DNA of 25,005 nucleotides from CAISIP01 sp043759735 (GTDB lineage: Bacteria > Pseudomonadota > Gammaproteobacteria > Burkholderiales > Burkholderiaceae_C). The notes beneath the pieces are model-generated. The model ran no database searches. It was given only the letters and a program-made list of their open reading frames with translations, and was not told where the DNA came from. Of this stretch, positions 1-7,349 are shown piece after piece; position 1 is the first letter of the stretch, and each line of letters starts with the position of its first letter. The position numbers and the translations under genes are program-made. The stretch covers positions 1-25,005 of the forward strand of contig JAYUQC010000190.1 of assembly GCA_043759735.1 (NCBI GenBank). The letters are read 5' to 3'.

Positions 1-698
1 CGGACCGCCGACTCAATCTGTTCCATGGAGCTGTGCCGGATGTCGGCGCCCTTGACGACGTAGATGATGAATTCGGCGATGTTCTTGGCGTGGTCGCCGA
101 TGCGCTCGATCGCCTTGGCGACGAACAGCAGGTCGAGGCTCGGGGAAATCGTGCGCGGGTCCTCCATCATGTAGGTGATGAGCTTGCGCACGAAGCCGTC
201 GAACTCCTTGTCGATCGCATTGTCATCCTTCAAGATGGTGAGCGCGATGGTGGCGTCCAGGCGGGCAAAGGCATCGAGCGACTTGCGCAGCAGCGCAGAC
301 GCCAGATCGGCGGCCACGCGCAGTTCGGACGCAGGCAGCGCCCGCGCCGCGCCGCTTTCGATGATCGACTTGACCATGCGCGCGATCTTGTCGGCCTCGT
401 CCCCGGCGCGCTCCAGATTGGCAGTTGTCTTGGAGATGGCGATCAGCAAGCGAAGGTCGCGCGCCGTCGGCTGGCGCCGGGCGATGATCGACGACAGATC
501 GTGGTCGATTTCGATCTCCATCGTATTGACCTGCGTCTCCGTCGACGTCACCTGATCGGCCAGTTCCACGCTGAACTGCGACAAGGCCTGCACGGCTGTG
601 CGGATCTGCGATTCAACGAGACCGCCCATTTTCATGACGCGCGTGGAAACGCCTGTCAACTCGCTGTCGAACTGGCTCGATAAATGTTTGTCGCTCAT
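1..698 (-). CDS. phoU: PhoU, phosphate-signalling regulator (3' end cut by window edge)
   Basis: PhoU links the Pst transporter to the PhoR sensor kinase and damps the Pho response when phosphate is plentiful; it acts in the cytoplasm at the membrane. The translation starts MSDKHLSSQFDSEL and shows two helical PhoU repeats, with family motifs such as NLERAGDEADKIARM near residue 95 and the matching AIERIGDHAKNIAEFI near residue 195. The acidic E/D-x-x-x-D patterns in these segments are the metal-binding positions. About 232 codons are present and the family is about 235 residues, so only the last few residues are missing. The ATG at 698 has an AAGGAAG ribosome site about 7 bases upstream. It lies 26 bases after pstB and is the last visible gene of the pst operon. 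Confidence 0.95.
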   Translation of the reverse strand, partial: MSDKHLSSQFDSELTGVSTRVMKMGGLVESQIRTAVQALSQFSVELADQVTSTETQVNTMEIEIDHDLSSIIARRQPTARDLRLLIAISKTTANLERAGDEADKIARMVKSIIESGAARALPASELRVAADLASALLRKSLDAFARLDATIALTILKDDNAIDKEFDGFVRKLITYMMEDPRTISPSLDLLFVAKAIERIGDHAKNIAEFIIYVVKGADIRHSSMEQIESAV

Positions 699-724
699 GT
701 TTGCTTCCTTGCGTTACTGACGTT

Positions 725-1504
725 TCAACCGAATCGACCCGTAATATAGTCCTCGGTTTCCTTGCGCGTGGGCTTGAAGAACATCTGCTCGGTTGCGCCG
801 AATTCCATCAGGTCGCCCAGGTACATGTAGGCTGTGTAGTCGCTGCAACGCGCGGCCTGTTGCATGTTGTGGGTCACGATGACCACGGTGTAGTCGCTCT
901 TGAGTTCGGCGATCAACTCCTCGATCTTGGCGGTCGAGATCGGGTCCAGCGCAGAGCACGGTTCGTCCAGCAGCAGGACTTCGGGCTTGATCGCAATGCC
1001 ACGCGCAATACACAGCCGCTGCTGCTGACCACCCGAAAGACTGGAGCCATTCTGGTTCAGCTTGTTTTTGACCTCATCCCACAATGCCGCCTTGTTCAGC
1101 GCCCACTCGACCCGCTCATCCATGTCGGTCGAATTGAGGTTCTCGAACAAGCGCACGCCGAATGCAATGTTGTCGTAGATCGACATCGGAAACGGCGTCG
1201 GCTTCTGGAACACCATGCCGATCTTGGCACGAATCAACGCTACGTCCTTCCTGGATGTCAGCAGATCTTCGTCATCGAGAATGATCTTGCCTTCCGCCCG
1301 CTGCTCCGGGTACAACTCGAACATGCGGTTGAACACCCGCAGCAAAGTCGACTTGCCGCAACCCGATGGTCCGATGAACGCGGTCACCTTGTTTTCCGGG
1401 ATCTCGAGATTGATTCCCTTGAGGGCCTGGAACTTGCCGTAGTAGAAGTTCAGGTCCTTGACGGATATTTTCGACTTTTCCTGTATCGGGGTATCGGTAA
1501 TCAT
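725..1504 (-). CDS. pstB: PstB, phosphate ABC transporter ATP-binding subunit
   Basis: This is the ATPase that powers PstCA-mediated phosphate import at the inner membrane. All ABC signatures are visible: Walker A GPSGCGKST, Q-loop FQKPTPFPMSIYDN, signature SLSGGQQQRL, Walker B VLLLDEPCSALDP and the H-loop VTHN. The length of 259 residues is normal for the family. I start it at the ATG at 1504 (MITDTPIQEKSK); a TTG 36 bases further upstream is also in frame, and neither has a strong ribosome site. It follows pstA after 54 bases and precedes phoU by 26 bases, so it is part of the pst operon. Confidence 0.96.
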   Translation of the reverse strand: MITDTPIQEKSKISVKDLNFYYGKFQALKGINLEIPENKVTAFIGPSGCGKSTLLRVFNRMFELYPEQRAEGKIILDDEDLLTSRKDVALIRAKIGMVFQKPTPFPMSIYDNIAFGVRLFENLNSTDMDERVEWALNKAALWDEVKNKLNQNGSSLSGGQQQRLCIARGIAIKPEVLLLDEPCSALDPISTAKIEELIAELKSDYTVVIVTHNMQQAARCSDYTAYMYLGDLMEFGATEQMFFKPTRKETEDYITGRFG

Positions 1505-1558
1505 GGAGCATCCGTGTTGGGTTGGTGAGTCGCGCGGCAATGCGGACGGTATCTGCGC

Positions 1559-2440
1559 CTACTTGGCCCGGGTAAGAATGCGGGCCGCAATGTTCAACCC
1601 GAGCACCGCCATCGTGATCAGCAACACGCCGGCCCAGGCCAGCTTTTGCCAGTTCTCGTACGGGCTCATCGCAAACTTGAATATCGTTACCGGCAGGCTC
1701 GCCATCGGTTCGCTCAGGCTCGATGTCCAGAACTGGTTGTTCAGCGCGGTGAAAAGCAGCGGCGCGGTTTCACCCGCAATACGTGCCACGGCCAACATCA
1801 CACCGGTGACCACACCGGCGCGCGCGGCCTTGAGCGTGATGCTCAGGATCACCTTCCATTTGGGCGCGCCCAGTGCATAAGCGGCCTCGCGCAGACCTGA
1901 TGGAATCAGCTGCAGCATGTTTTCCGTTGTGCGGATCACGACCGGGATCACGATCAGCGCCAAGGCAATTGCGCCAGCCCAACCCGAGAACGACTTGAAC
2001 CGCGACACGATCACCGCGTAGACAAAAAGTCCAATGACGATCGAGGGCGCCGACAACAGGATGTCGTTGACAAAGCGCGTGGTATTGGCAAGCCAGCCCT
2101 TGGTCTCGAACTCGGCCAGGTAGATACCGGCCAGAATACCGATCGGGGTGCCAACAAACGTGGCCAGCAGCACCATCAGAAAAGACCCATACATTGCGTT
2201 GGCCAGGCCGCCCGCGTCGTTGGGTGGCGGAGTCATCTGGGTCAGCGTACCGAGCGTCAAGCCCTCCACACCCAGGCGCACGGTTTCAAACAGGATCCAG
2301 AAAAGCCAGAACAAACCAAAAGCCATCGCCAACAGGGACAAGGTCAAGGCGATTCGGTTGACCAGCTTGCGCTGGGCATATTGAGTCTGCCGGGTCTGTT
2401 CAAGCTCAGCCTGGCGCAGCAGGCGTTCGCCGGTCGTCAT
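1559..2440 (-). CDS. pstA: PstA, phosphate ABC transporter permease
   Basis: This is one of the two inner-membrane permease subunits of the high-affinity phosphate importer. The 293-residue protein has a charged N-terminus, a first membrane helix near residues 28-50 and further helices through to the C-terminus. The permease EAA loop reads EAAYALGAPKWKVI, followed by the PstA-typical ARIAGETAPLLFT. The ATG at 2440 has AAGGAG seven bases upstream and overlaps the pstC stop by four bases (ATGA), a sign of translational coupling. The open frame continues upstream inside pstC, but that extension reads as antisense-like Arg/His-rich sequence and is not part of the gene. Confidence 0.95.
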   Translation of the reverse strand: MTTGERLLRQAELEQTRQTQYAQRKLVNRIALTLSLLAMAFGLFWLFWILFETVRLGVEGLTLGTLTQMTPPPNDAGGLANAMYGSFLMVLLATFVGTPIGILAGIYLAEFETKGWLANTTRFVNDILLSAPSIVIGLFVYAVIVSRFKSFSGWAGAIALALIVIPVVIRTTENMLQLIPSGLREAAYALGAPKWKVILSITLKAARAGVVTGVMLAVARIAGETAPLLFTALNNQFWTSSLSEPMASLPVTIFKFAMSPYENWQKLAWAGVLLITMAVLGLNIAARILTRAK

Positions 2441-3468
2441 GTCCTGGCTCCTTCGCGCTTCTTGAGCTGGGCCAATAACAGCTTGGACAAGGTCAGCACC
2501 ACAAACGTGATGAAGAACAGCACCAGTCCGAGATACATCAGCGCTGCCTGGTGCAGACCCTCGCCGGCCTCGGCAAACTCGTTGGCCAGGGCCGAGGTGA
2601 TGCTGTTGGCGGCCTGGAACAGGCTCAGCGAGTCGAGCTGGTTGAAATTGCCGATCACGAACGTGACTGCCATCGTCTCGCCGATCGCCCGCCCCAGCCC
2701 CAGCATGATGCCGCCGATGACACCGGCCTTGGTATACGGCAACACCACCTTGGAGACCACTTCCCAGGTGGTCGAGCCCAGCCCGTAGGCCGATTCCTTC
2801 AGCAGAGTCGGAGTGACCTCGAATACGTCGCGCATGACTGCTGCGATGAAGGGAATGATCATGATCGCGAGGATGATTCCAGCCGACAGGATACCGATGC
2901 CGACCGGCGGACCCGAGAACAGCGCGCCCAGATAGGGCACATCGCCGAACAGGCCCTGCAGCGGCTGCTGCACATAGGTGGAGAGAATGGGACTGAACAC
3001 CAGCAGCCCCCACATGCCATAGACAATGGAGGGGACCGCCGCCAACAGCTCGATGGCCGTGCCAAGCGGGCGCTTGAGCCAGGCAGGTGACAACTCTGTC
3101 AGGAACAACGCGATGCCGAAACTGACCGGAACCGCAATCAGCAGCGCGATGAACGACGTTGCCAGTGTGCCGTAAATCATGACCAGCCCGCCAAACTCCT
3201 CCTTGACCGGGTCCCAGGTCGTATTGACCAGGAAACTCAGGCCATACTTGTCGAACGCTGGCCAGGCGCTGATTGTCAGCGAGGCCAGGATCGCGATCAG
3301 GGTCGCCAGCGTAAATAAGGCCGCCCCCTTGGCCAACCAGCCAAAGATTCTGTCCGCCATCGGTCCGGAACGGGCTTTTTTCATGGGAGGAGGACTTGTC
3401 TTGACACGCTGACGCGCCACTGCTGCTGGAAAATTTGGCGCTTGCGCCGGGGAAAGTGTAGTGGACAA
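2437..3468 (-). CDS. pstC: PstC, phosphate ABC transporter permease
   Basis: This is the partner permease of PstA. The 343-residue protein has a cytoplasmic N-terminal tail of about 45 residues, then several membrane helices, the first being ALFTLATLIAILASLTIS. The EAA-type loop SAYGLGSTTWEVVSKVVLP and the segment LGLGRAIGETMAV are family hallmarks. I choose a TTG start at 3468 because AGGGAG lies six bases before it. The next in-frame ATG, at 3384, has no ribosome site and would remove the proline-rich N-terminal tail. The gene ends in a four-base overlap with pstA and begins 42 bases after pstS. Confidence 0.94.
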   Translation of the reverse strand: MSTTLSPAQAPNFPAAVARQRVKTSPPPMKKARSGPMADRIFGWLAKGAALFTLATLIAILASLTISAWPAFDKYGLSFLVNTTWDPVKEEFGGLVMIYGTLATSFIALLIAVPVSFGIALFLTELSPAWLKRPLGTAIELLAAVPSIVYGMWGLLVFSPILSTYVQQPLQGLFGDVPYLGALFSGPPVGIGILSAGIILAIMIIPFIAAVMRDVFEVTPTLLKESAYGLGSTTWEVVSKVVLPYTKAGVIGGIMLGLGRAIGETMAVTFVIGNFNQLDSLSLFQAANSITSALANEFAEAGEGLHQAALMYLGLVLFFITFVVLTLSKLLLAQLKKREGART

Positions 3469-3474
3469 GCGCTG

Positions 3475-3480
3475 CTCCCT
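3475..3480 (-). promoter_or_regulatory. Ribosome binding site supporting the TTG start of pstC
   Basis: On the minus strand AGGGAG is followed by six bases and then TTG at 3468. The alternative ATG at 3384 lacks any purine-rich site, so this element decides the start. Confidence 0.6.
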
Positions 3481-3510
3481 GAAAGATGACCGCTGACTTG
3501 CGAGTCGCGC

Positions 3511-4554
3511 TTACTTCTTCGCTATCGGTTTGCCCGCTGCGTCGGTAACCTGGCTCCAGGCCTTCTCGATGGCACCAATGACAGAGTCGGGCATCGGCAC
3601 ATAGTCCAGGTCGGCGGCGAGCTGGTCACCATTTTTGAACGCCCAGGTGAAGAATTTGAAGGTTTCGGTGGCAGCAGCGGGTTTGTCCTGCTTGAGGTGC
3701 ATCAGGATGAAAGTCGCGGTGGAAATTGGCCAGGCATCCTTGCCCGGCTGGTCAGTGATCAGCTGGTAGAACGACTTGTTCCAGTCCGCGCCAGCGGCTG
3801 CGGCCTTGAATGACGAATCATCCGGCGACACGTATAACCCGTCGCGGTTCTTCATCAGCGTGTAGGTCATCTTGTTCTGCTTGACATACGAGTACTCGAC
3901 ATAGCCAATCGAATTGGGTAGGCGGTTGACGAAAGCGGCCACACCTTCGTTACCCTTGCCACCCGCACCGACCGGCCAGTTCACGGCCGTGCCCTCGCCG
4001 ACCTTGGCCTTCCACTCGGGATGGACGCGGCTGAGGTAGTTGGTGAAATTGAAGGTCGTGCCCGACCCGTCAGCCCGGCGCACTGGCGCGATCGCGGCGT
4101 CCGGCAGTGGCAAGCTGGGGTTCAGCGCCTTGATGGCAGGGTCATTCCACTTGGTGATCTTGCCAAGGTAGATGTCGCCCAGCACCTGACCGTCGAGTTT
4201 CATCTGACCGGGGCTAATGCCCTTGATATTGACTACCGGAACGGTTCCGCCAATCACGGTCGGGAACTGGAACTGGCCCTTGCTCTTGAGCACGTCGTCG
4301 GTCTGCGGCATGTCGGAGGCGCCGAAGTCGACTGTCTTGGAGTCGATCTGCTTGATGCCGGCGCCGGAGCCCACGGACTGGTAGTTGACCTTGACGCCGG
4401 TGGCCTTGTTGTAGTCGGCAGCCCACTTCGAATACAACGGAGCCGGGAAGGTAGCGCCGGCGCCTGTGATGTCTTGCGCGAGCGCCACCGACATGAAAGC
4501 CGCCGACGCTGCCGCCGTGCCGCTGACCAAAACGGTCTTTAAGTTGAATTGCAT
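3511..4554 (-). CDS. pstS: PstS, periplasmic phosphate-binding protein
   Basis: This is the high-affinity phosphate receptor that delivers Pi to PstCA. The 347-residue precursor begins with a Sec signal peptide (basic MQFNLK, then an Ala-rich core) with a likely cut after Ala26 in ALA-QD. Phosphate-contact motifs are visible: GAGATFPAPLYSKW near the mature N-terminus, SVGSGAGIKQI, DFGASDMPQ and RRADGSGTTFNFTNYL. The ATG at 4554 has AAAGGA about six bases upstream; earlier in-frame starts would place extra residues before the signal peptide. It is the first gene of the pst operon, directly behind the Pho box. Confidence 0.96.
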   Translation of the reverse strand: MQFNLKTVLVSGTAAASAAFMSVALAQDITGAGATFPAPLYSKWAADYNKATGVKVNYQSVGSGAGIKQIDSKTVDFGASDMPQTDDVLKSKGQFQFPTVIGGTVPVVNIKGISPGQMKLDGQVLGDIYLGKITKWNDPAIKALNPSLPLPDAAIAPVRRADGSGTTFNFTNYLSRVHPEWKAKVGEGTAVNWPVGAGGKGNEGVAAFVNRLPNSIGYVEYSYVKQNKMTYTLMKNRDGLYVSPDDSSFKAAAAGADWNKSFYQLITDQPGKDAWPISTATFILMHLKQDKPAAATETFKFFTWAFKNGDQLAADLDYVPMPDSVIGAIEKAWSQVTDAAGKPIAKK

Positions 4555-4612
4555 GGATGGTCCTTTGTAAAAACAGGTACGGATCGTCAGATGTTTCATC
4601 TGAACCACCAGG

Positions 4613-4646
4613 ACTGTAAGAACCTAATGTGACGACTGCGTGACAA
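4613..4646 (-). promoter_or_regulatory. Pho box and promoter of the pst operon
   Basis: On the minus strand TTGTCAC (4646-4640), four bases GCAG, then TCGTCAC (4635-4629) form two direct heptamers with 11-base periodicity, close to the PhoB consensus CTGTCAT-N4-CTGTCAC. Ten bases after the second heptamer comes TACAGT (4618-4613), in the usual place of the -10 element of a PhoB-activated promoter that lacks a normal -35 box. The pstS start is about 60 bases further on. This predicts induction of pstSCAB-phoU by phosphate starvation through PhoB-PhoR. Confidence 0.8.
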
Positions 4647-4811
4647 TTTCGGCATTGATCGCAGCCAAGGGTACCGAAACCCGGCATTCACAAAACTTTC
4701 ATGCGATTGACCCGCGCGACTGATTTTCGGCGACCGTCCGCGAAACAGGACTCGACAGTCGGCATAATCGACTCTAAACTGAAAAATTCCATCACAATAC
4801 TAAGGGTAAAC

Positions 4812-5027
4812 GTGAACAAGCAGCTTGCCGAATTGCACAGTGGCTACCAGGATCTGATGGACCGCTATGGCATGGACGACCCTCTGGTGCAGGGTATGAA
4901 GGCCGAGATCGAGCGCCATAAGCTGCATGATCACGACGGCGTACCCGCCGATAGGCGCAACCCGCTGTCTCCGTCGGGAGTGTGGAACCGGGCATCGGCC
5001 AAGGCCGAACTGCAGGCGCGACGTTGA
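4812..5027 (+). CDS. Small hypothetical protein, 71 residues
   Basis: I do not recognise this family. The protein begins VNKQLAELHSGYQDLMDRYG and is charged and probably helical in its first 45 residues, with an acidic-basic segment VQGMKAEIERHKLHDHDG and a basic, proline-containing tail. It has no membrane helix and no signal peptide. The GTG at 4812 is preceded by AAGGG at about six bases. An in-frame ATG at 4701 would add 37 residues that read through the promoter region and look non-coding. It is transcribed divergently from pstS across the Pho box. A strong hairpin lies about 100 bases after its stop. The function is unknown; it could be a short regulatory or accessory protein. Confidence 0.55.
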   Translation: MNKQLAELHSGYQDLMDRYGMDDPLVQGMKAEIERHKLHDHDGVPADRRNPLSPSGVWNRASAKAELQARR

Positions 5028-5124
5028 CGCGGCATGTTTCCAGGTGCCGTGTCCCGAAGGTCGCCGGCATGGTCCCGCAGGCAGGTTGAAGCGCTGTGTA
5101 GCGCCCCCGCGGGAGTCGCCCGGT

Positions 5125-5153
5125 GCGACCCGGTGCGGTCTGCACCCGGTCGC
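5125..5153 (+). terminator. Strong GC hairpin, possible terminator of the small upstream gene
   Basis: GCGACC-C-GGTGC, a five-base loop GGTCT, then GCACC-C-GGTCGC form an 11-pair stem interrupted by one C-C mismatch, followed by ATTT. The T-run is short, so intrinsic termination is plausible but not certain. The hairpin stands between the 71-residue gene and the decayed genes that follow. Confidence 0.4.
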
Positions 5154-5176
5154 ATTTGCGGATCGCCGTCGATGTG

Positions 5177-5326
5177 TCACCGGAGGGGTGACGCCAAGGG
5201 CAGCTGCATCAAGGCCTGACCCATGCGCACCCGGGCACCGGAATCGATGCCATCGCAAAACCTGAATCCCCGAGGCACCAGCACGATGATGGTGGACCCA
5301 TGCTCGAACCAGCCCAGCTCCTGTCC
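5177..5326 (-). pseudogene. Remnant of phosphatidylserine decarboxylase, C-terminal end only
   Basis: The reading frame ends GQELGWFEHGSTIIVL, then a stretch with RVRMGQALMQLP and a stop at 5177. This matches the end of phosphatidylserine decarboxylase: the GST cleavage site whose serine becomes the pyruvoyl group, and the closing G-x-x-V-R-M-G-Q motif. A complete enzyme has well over 200 residues with upstream His and Asp catalytic motifs; here the similarity stops abruptly near 5326, and no upstream part exists in any minus frame. A six-pair hairpin (5176-5192) covers the stop codon. I infer a truncated, dead gene left by a rearrangement. Confidence 0.6.
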
Positions 5327-5578
5327 AAGCACCCATCCCTGACCGGGCATGTCCGCTGGGCCAAGCGCCTGGCCAGCTGGATCCCCGGTTACCAGTACGA
5401 TGACAATGCCTTTTGGCAACCGCTGGTTCGACCTGACCGGCTCGTACGGCGTCAACCTGTTCGGCTACGACTTCTACAAGGAATGCATCGCCGAAGGAGC
5501 TGCCCGTGCAAAAGTACTCGGCCCGGTGCTCGGCGCCTACCACCCCAGTGTGCTGTTCAATGTCGAACGGCTTGAAGT
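5324..5578 (+). pseudogene. Remnant of a class III (PLP-dependent) aminotransferase, frame-broken
   Basis: Two plus-strand pieces look coding. In one frame SKHPSLTGHVRWAKRLASWI and then PGYQYDDN (5324 to about 5410) resemble the N-terminus of a class III aminotransferase family. In another frame GNRWFDLTGSYGVNLFGYDF, followed by YKECIAEG and LGPVLGAYHPSVLFNVERL (about 5415-5570), resemble the segment just before the cofactor-binding core. In relatives, as I recall them, about 100 residues separate these pieces, so there is an internal deletion plus a frameshift. Everything after NVERL, including the PLP lysine region, is absent. The assignment is by recall of the family and is moderate. Its left edge abuts the decarboxylase remnant on the opposite strand. 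Confidence 0.5.
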
Positions 5579-5734
5579 TGTTCACGCGTGGTCCTTTGTC
5601 GTGTCGAGCAGTTGTATGTCCGCGCGATCAAGCGTGCCGGCACAACCCGCGTCCGGTGTGCCGCCAATCCTGCCGATGCCGTCAATTCCATCGCGCTTGC
5701 CCAAACGCAACAGCCCCGGCGCCCGGTGCGCTGA
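5576..5734 (+). pseudogene. Unidentified C-terminal gene fragment
   Basis: In a third plus-strand frame the sequence RVEQLYVRAIKRAGTTRVRC, followed by AANPADAVNSIALAQTQQP and a stop at 5732-5734, has coding-like residue use. The frame is closed by a stop just upstream (5573-5575) and has no convincing start or ribosome site. I do not recognise the parent protein. It may be the tail of a gene joined here by the deletion that removed the rest of the aminotransferase, or a chance frame. Confidence 0.28.
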
Positions 5735-5790
5735 CAATGCGCCGTGTGCGCTACCCTCGCGTGCAGCCTGAAAACCGACCCGACATCACC

Positions 5791-7284
5791 ATGAAAATCA
5801 ATGCGCAAACGGCGGGGCGTGACCGCGAAACCGAACTCAAGCTCGCCTTGCCAATCGTCGACCCGGCGGGGTTGGAACGGCAACTGGCCCGCGCCGCCGT
5901 GCTGAACCGGCGCAAACCGGTGCAGTACCACTTGCACAGCATCTATTTCGATACGCCCGACCAGCTACTGCGGCAACAGGAAGCGGCCCTGCGGATCCGG
6001 CGCGTCGACCAGAGCGGCGCGCCTCAATGGATCCAGACACTCAAGACCGGACCGCGGGGCCATTCCGCGTTGAGCCGCCGCGGTGAATGGGAGGCGCCGG
6101 TGGCGGGCCAGTCACTGGAGCGCCGAGCGCTCGACCCGATGGCCTGGTCACGCGTCGATCCGGATGGGAGCGTGTATGGCGCGTTGGCCCCCTGCTTCGT
6201 CACCGATTTCTCACGGACGATCTGGATGGTGCGTCGCCGCGACGGCAGCGCGGTCGAGGTGGCCCTCGATATCGGCCAGGTTTCGGGCGACCAACGCAAC
6301 ACCCCGATATGCGAGCTCGAGCTCGAGCTCAAGGCCGGCCCGGTATCGGCCTTGTTCGATATCGCGTTGCAGATCGCCGCCAGCGTGCCCGTCCTGCCAC
6401 TGACCATGAGCAAGGCCCAGCGCGGATATGCACTGGCGGCCGGCACAGTCGACGCGCCTGCACCTGCCAATCCGCCGCGCCTGCGCTCGGGCATGGCCCT
6501 GGACGAAACGGCCCAAGCGGTATTGCGCGAAATGTTCGGCCAGTTCACCGTCAATCTGAATGCAATGCGCCATTCCGATGAACCTGAGGTCGTGCATCAG
6601 GCGCGCGTGGCCTGGCGCCGATTCAAGAGCGCCCGCCGGCTGTTCAATCCGGTACTGACGGGACCGACCACCCCGGACTGGAAAGTGCTCGCCCCCTTGT
6701 TGGCATTTCTGGGCGAATTACGCGACCTGGATGTGACGCGCACCGAGACCTTGCCGCCCTTGCGCGACGCCTACATCGCGCAAGATGCCAGTCGGGCAGC
6801 GACCTGGGAGGCGATGATGCAGGCTCTGACACAAGCCACGCGCGTGCAACGCACTGCCGTGCGGTATGCGCTCGAAGTCCCTGCCGTGGGCGTATGCCTG
6901 CTCCAGACCACGCAGTGGCTCGAGCAGCCGACGTCGCCGCAAGACACCGCGGCAGATCTACCGCCGCTGCGACGCTGGGCCAGTCGGCGCACGACCCGCC
7001 TGCATGAGCGCCTCAAGCTGGCGCGCAGGAATGCAGGCGATCCGCAGTCGCTGCACGCGCTTCGGATCCTGGCCAAACGCATCCGCTACGGCATCGACGC
7101 ATTGCGTGGCGTGTTGCCACATTCGATGACCGGCAAGTGGTACCGCCAGGCCGTGGACATGCAAAAGAGCATTGGCGCCGAGCGCGATCTCGACCAGGCC
7201 ATCGTACTGCTCGGTCGCAACGATGCCCCGGCCGACCTCGTCGCATTCCTGCGCGGCGTCGCAGCCGGTCGCAAGTCGCGTTAG
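5791..7284 (+). CDS. CYTH and CHAD domain protein (polyphosphate/triphosphate-related)
   Basis: The protein has 497 residues in two domains. Residues 11-215 form a CYTH (triphosphate tunnel) domain with the signature E-T-E-L-K at 13-17 and later acidic strands such as ICELELELK. CYTH enzymes hydrolyse inorganic triphosphate or related substrates using metal ions. Residues about 235-490 form a CHAD helical domain with conserved histidines and basic residues, for example VVHQARVAWRRFKSARRLF and SLHALRILAKRIRYGIDALR; CHAD domains bind polyphosphate. The ATG at 5791 gives the normal CYTH N-terminus; the open frame before it overlaps gene remnants and is not plausible protein. It precedes ppx by 65 bases on the same strand, supporting a role in polyphosphate handling. 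Likely activity is triphosphatase; the exact substrate is not shown. Confidence 0.88.
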   Translation: MKINAQTAGRDRETELKLALPIVDPAGLERQLARAAVLNRRKPVQYHLHSIYFDTPDQLLRQQEAALRIRRVDQSGAPQWIQTLKTGPRGHSALSRRGEWEAPVAGQSLERRALDPMAWSRVDPDGSVYGALAPCFVTDFSRTIWMVRRRDGSAVEVALDIGQVSGDQRNTPICELELELKAGPVSALFDIALQIAASVPVLPLTMSKAQRGYALAAGTVDAPAPANPPRLRSGMALDETAQAVLREMFGQFTVNLNAMRHSDEPEVVHQARVAWRRFKSARRLFNPVLTGPTTPDWKVLAPLLAFLGELRDLDVTRTETLPPLRDAYIAQDASRAATWEAMMQALTQATRVQRTAVRYALEVPAVGVCLLQTTQWLEQPTSPQDTAADLPPLRRWASRRTTRLHERLKLARRNAGDPQSLHALRILAKRIRYGIDALRGVLPHSMTGKWYRQAVDMQKSIGAERDLDQAIVLLGRNDAPADLVAFLRGVAAGRKSR

Positions 7285-7349
7285 AACGGGCCCTGGCCCG
7301 GCTGCCCGCCCACGAATGGTATGCTGCCGGCAACAGCAATAGCTTGCCC

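Noticed and set aside
1559..3013. A longer 484-residue version of PstA
   Set aside because: The extra N-terminal part lies inside pstC in another frame and is low-quality sequence; the ATG at 2440 with its ribosome site gives the family length.
5506..5790. N-terminal extension of the CYTH-CHAD protein
   Set aside because: The extension crosses the gene remnants in a different frame and is Cys/Arg-rich; the CYTH signature begins right after the ATG at 5791.
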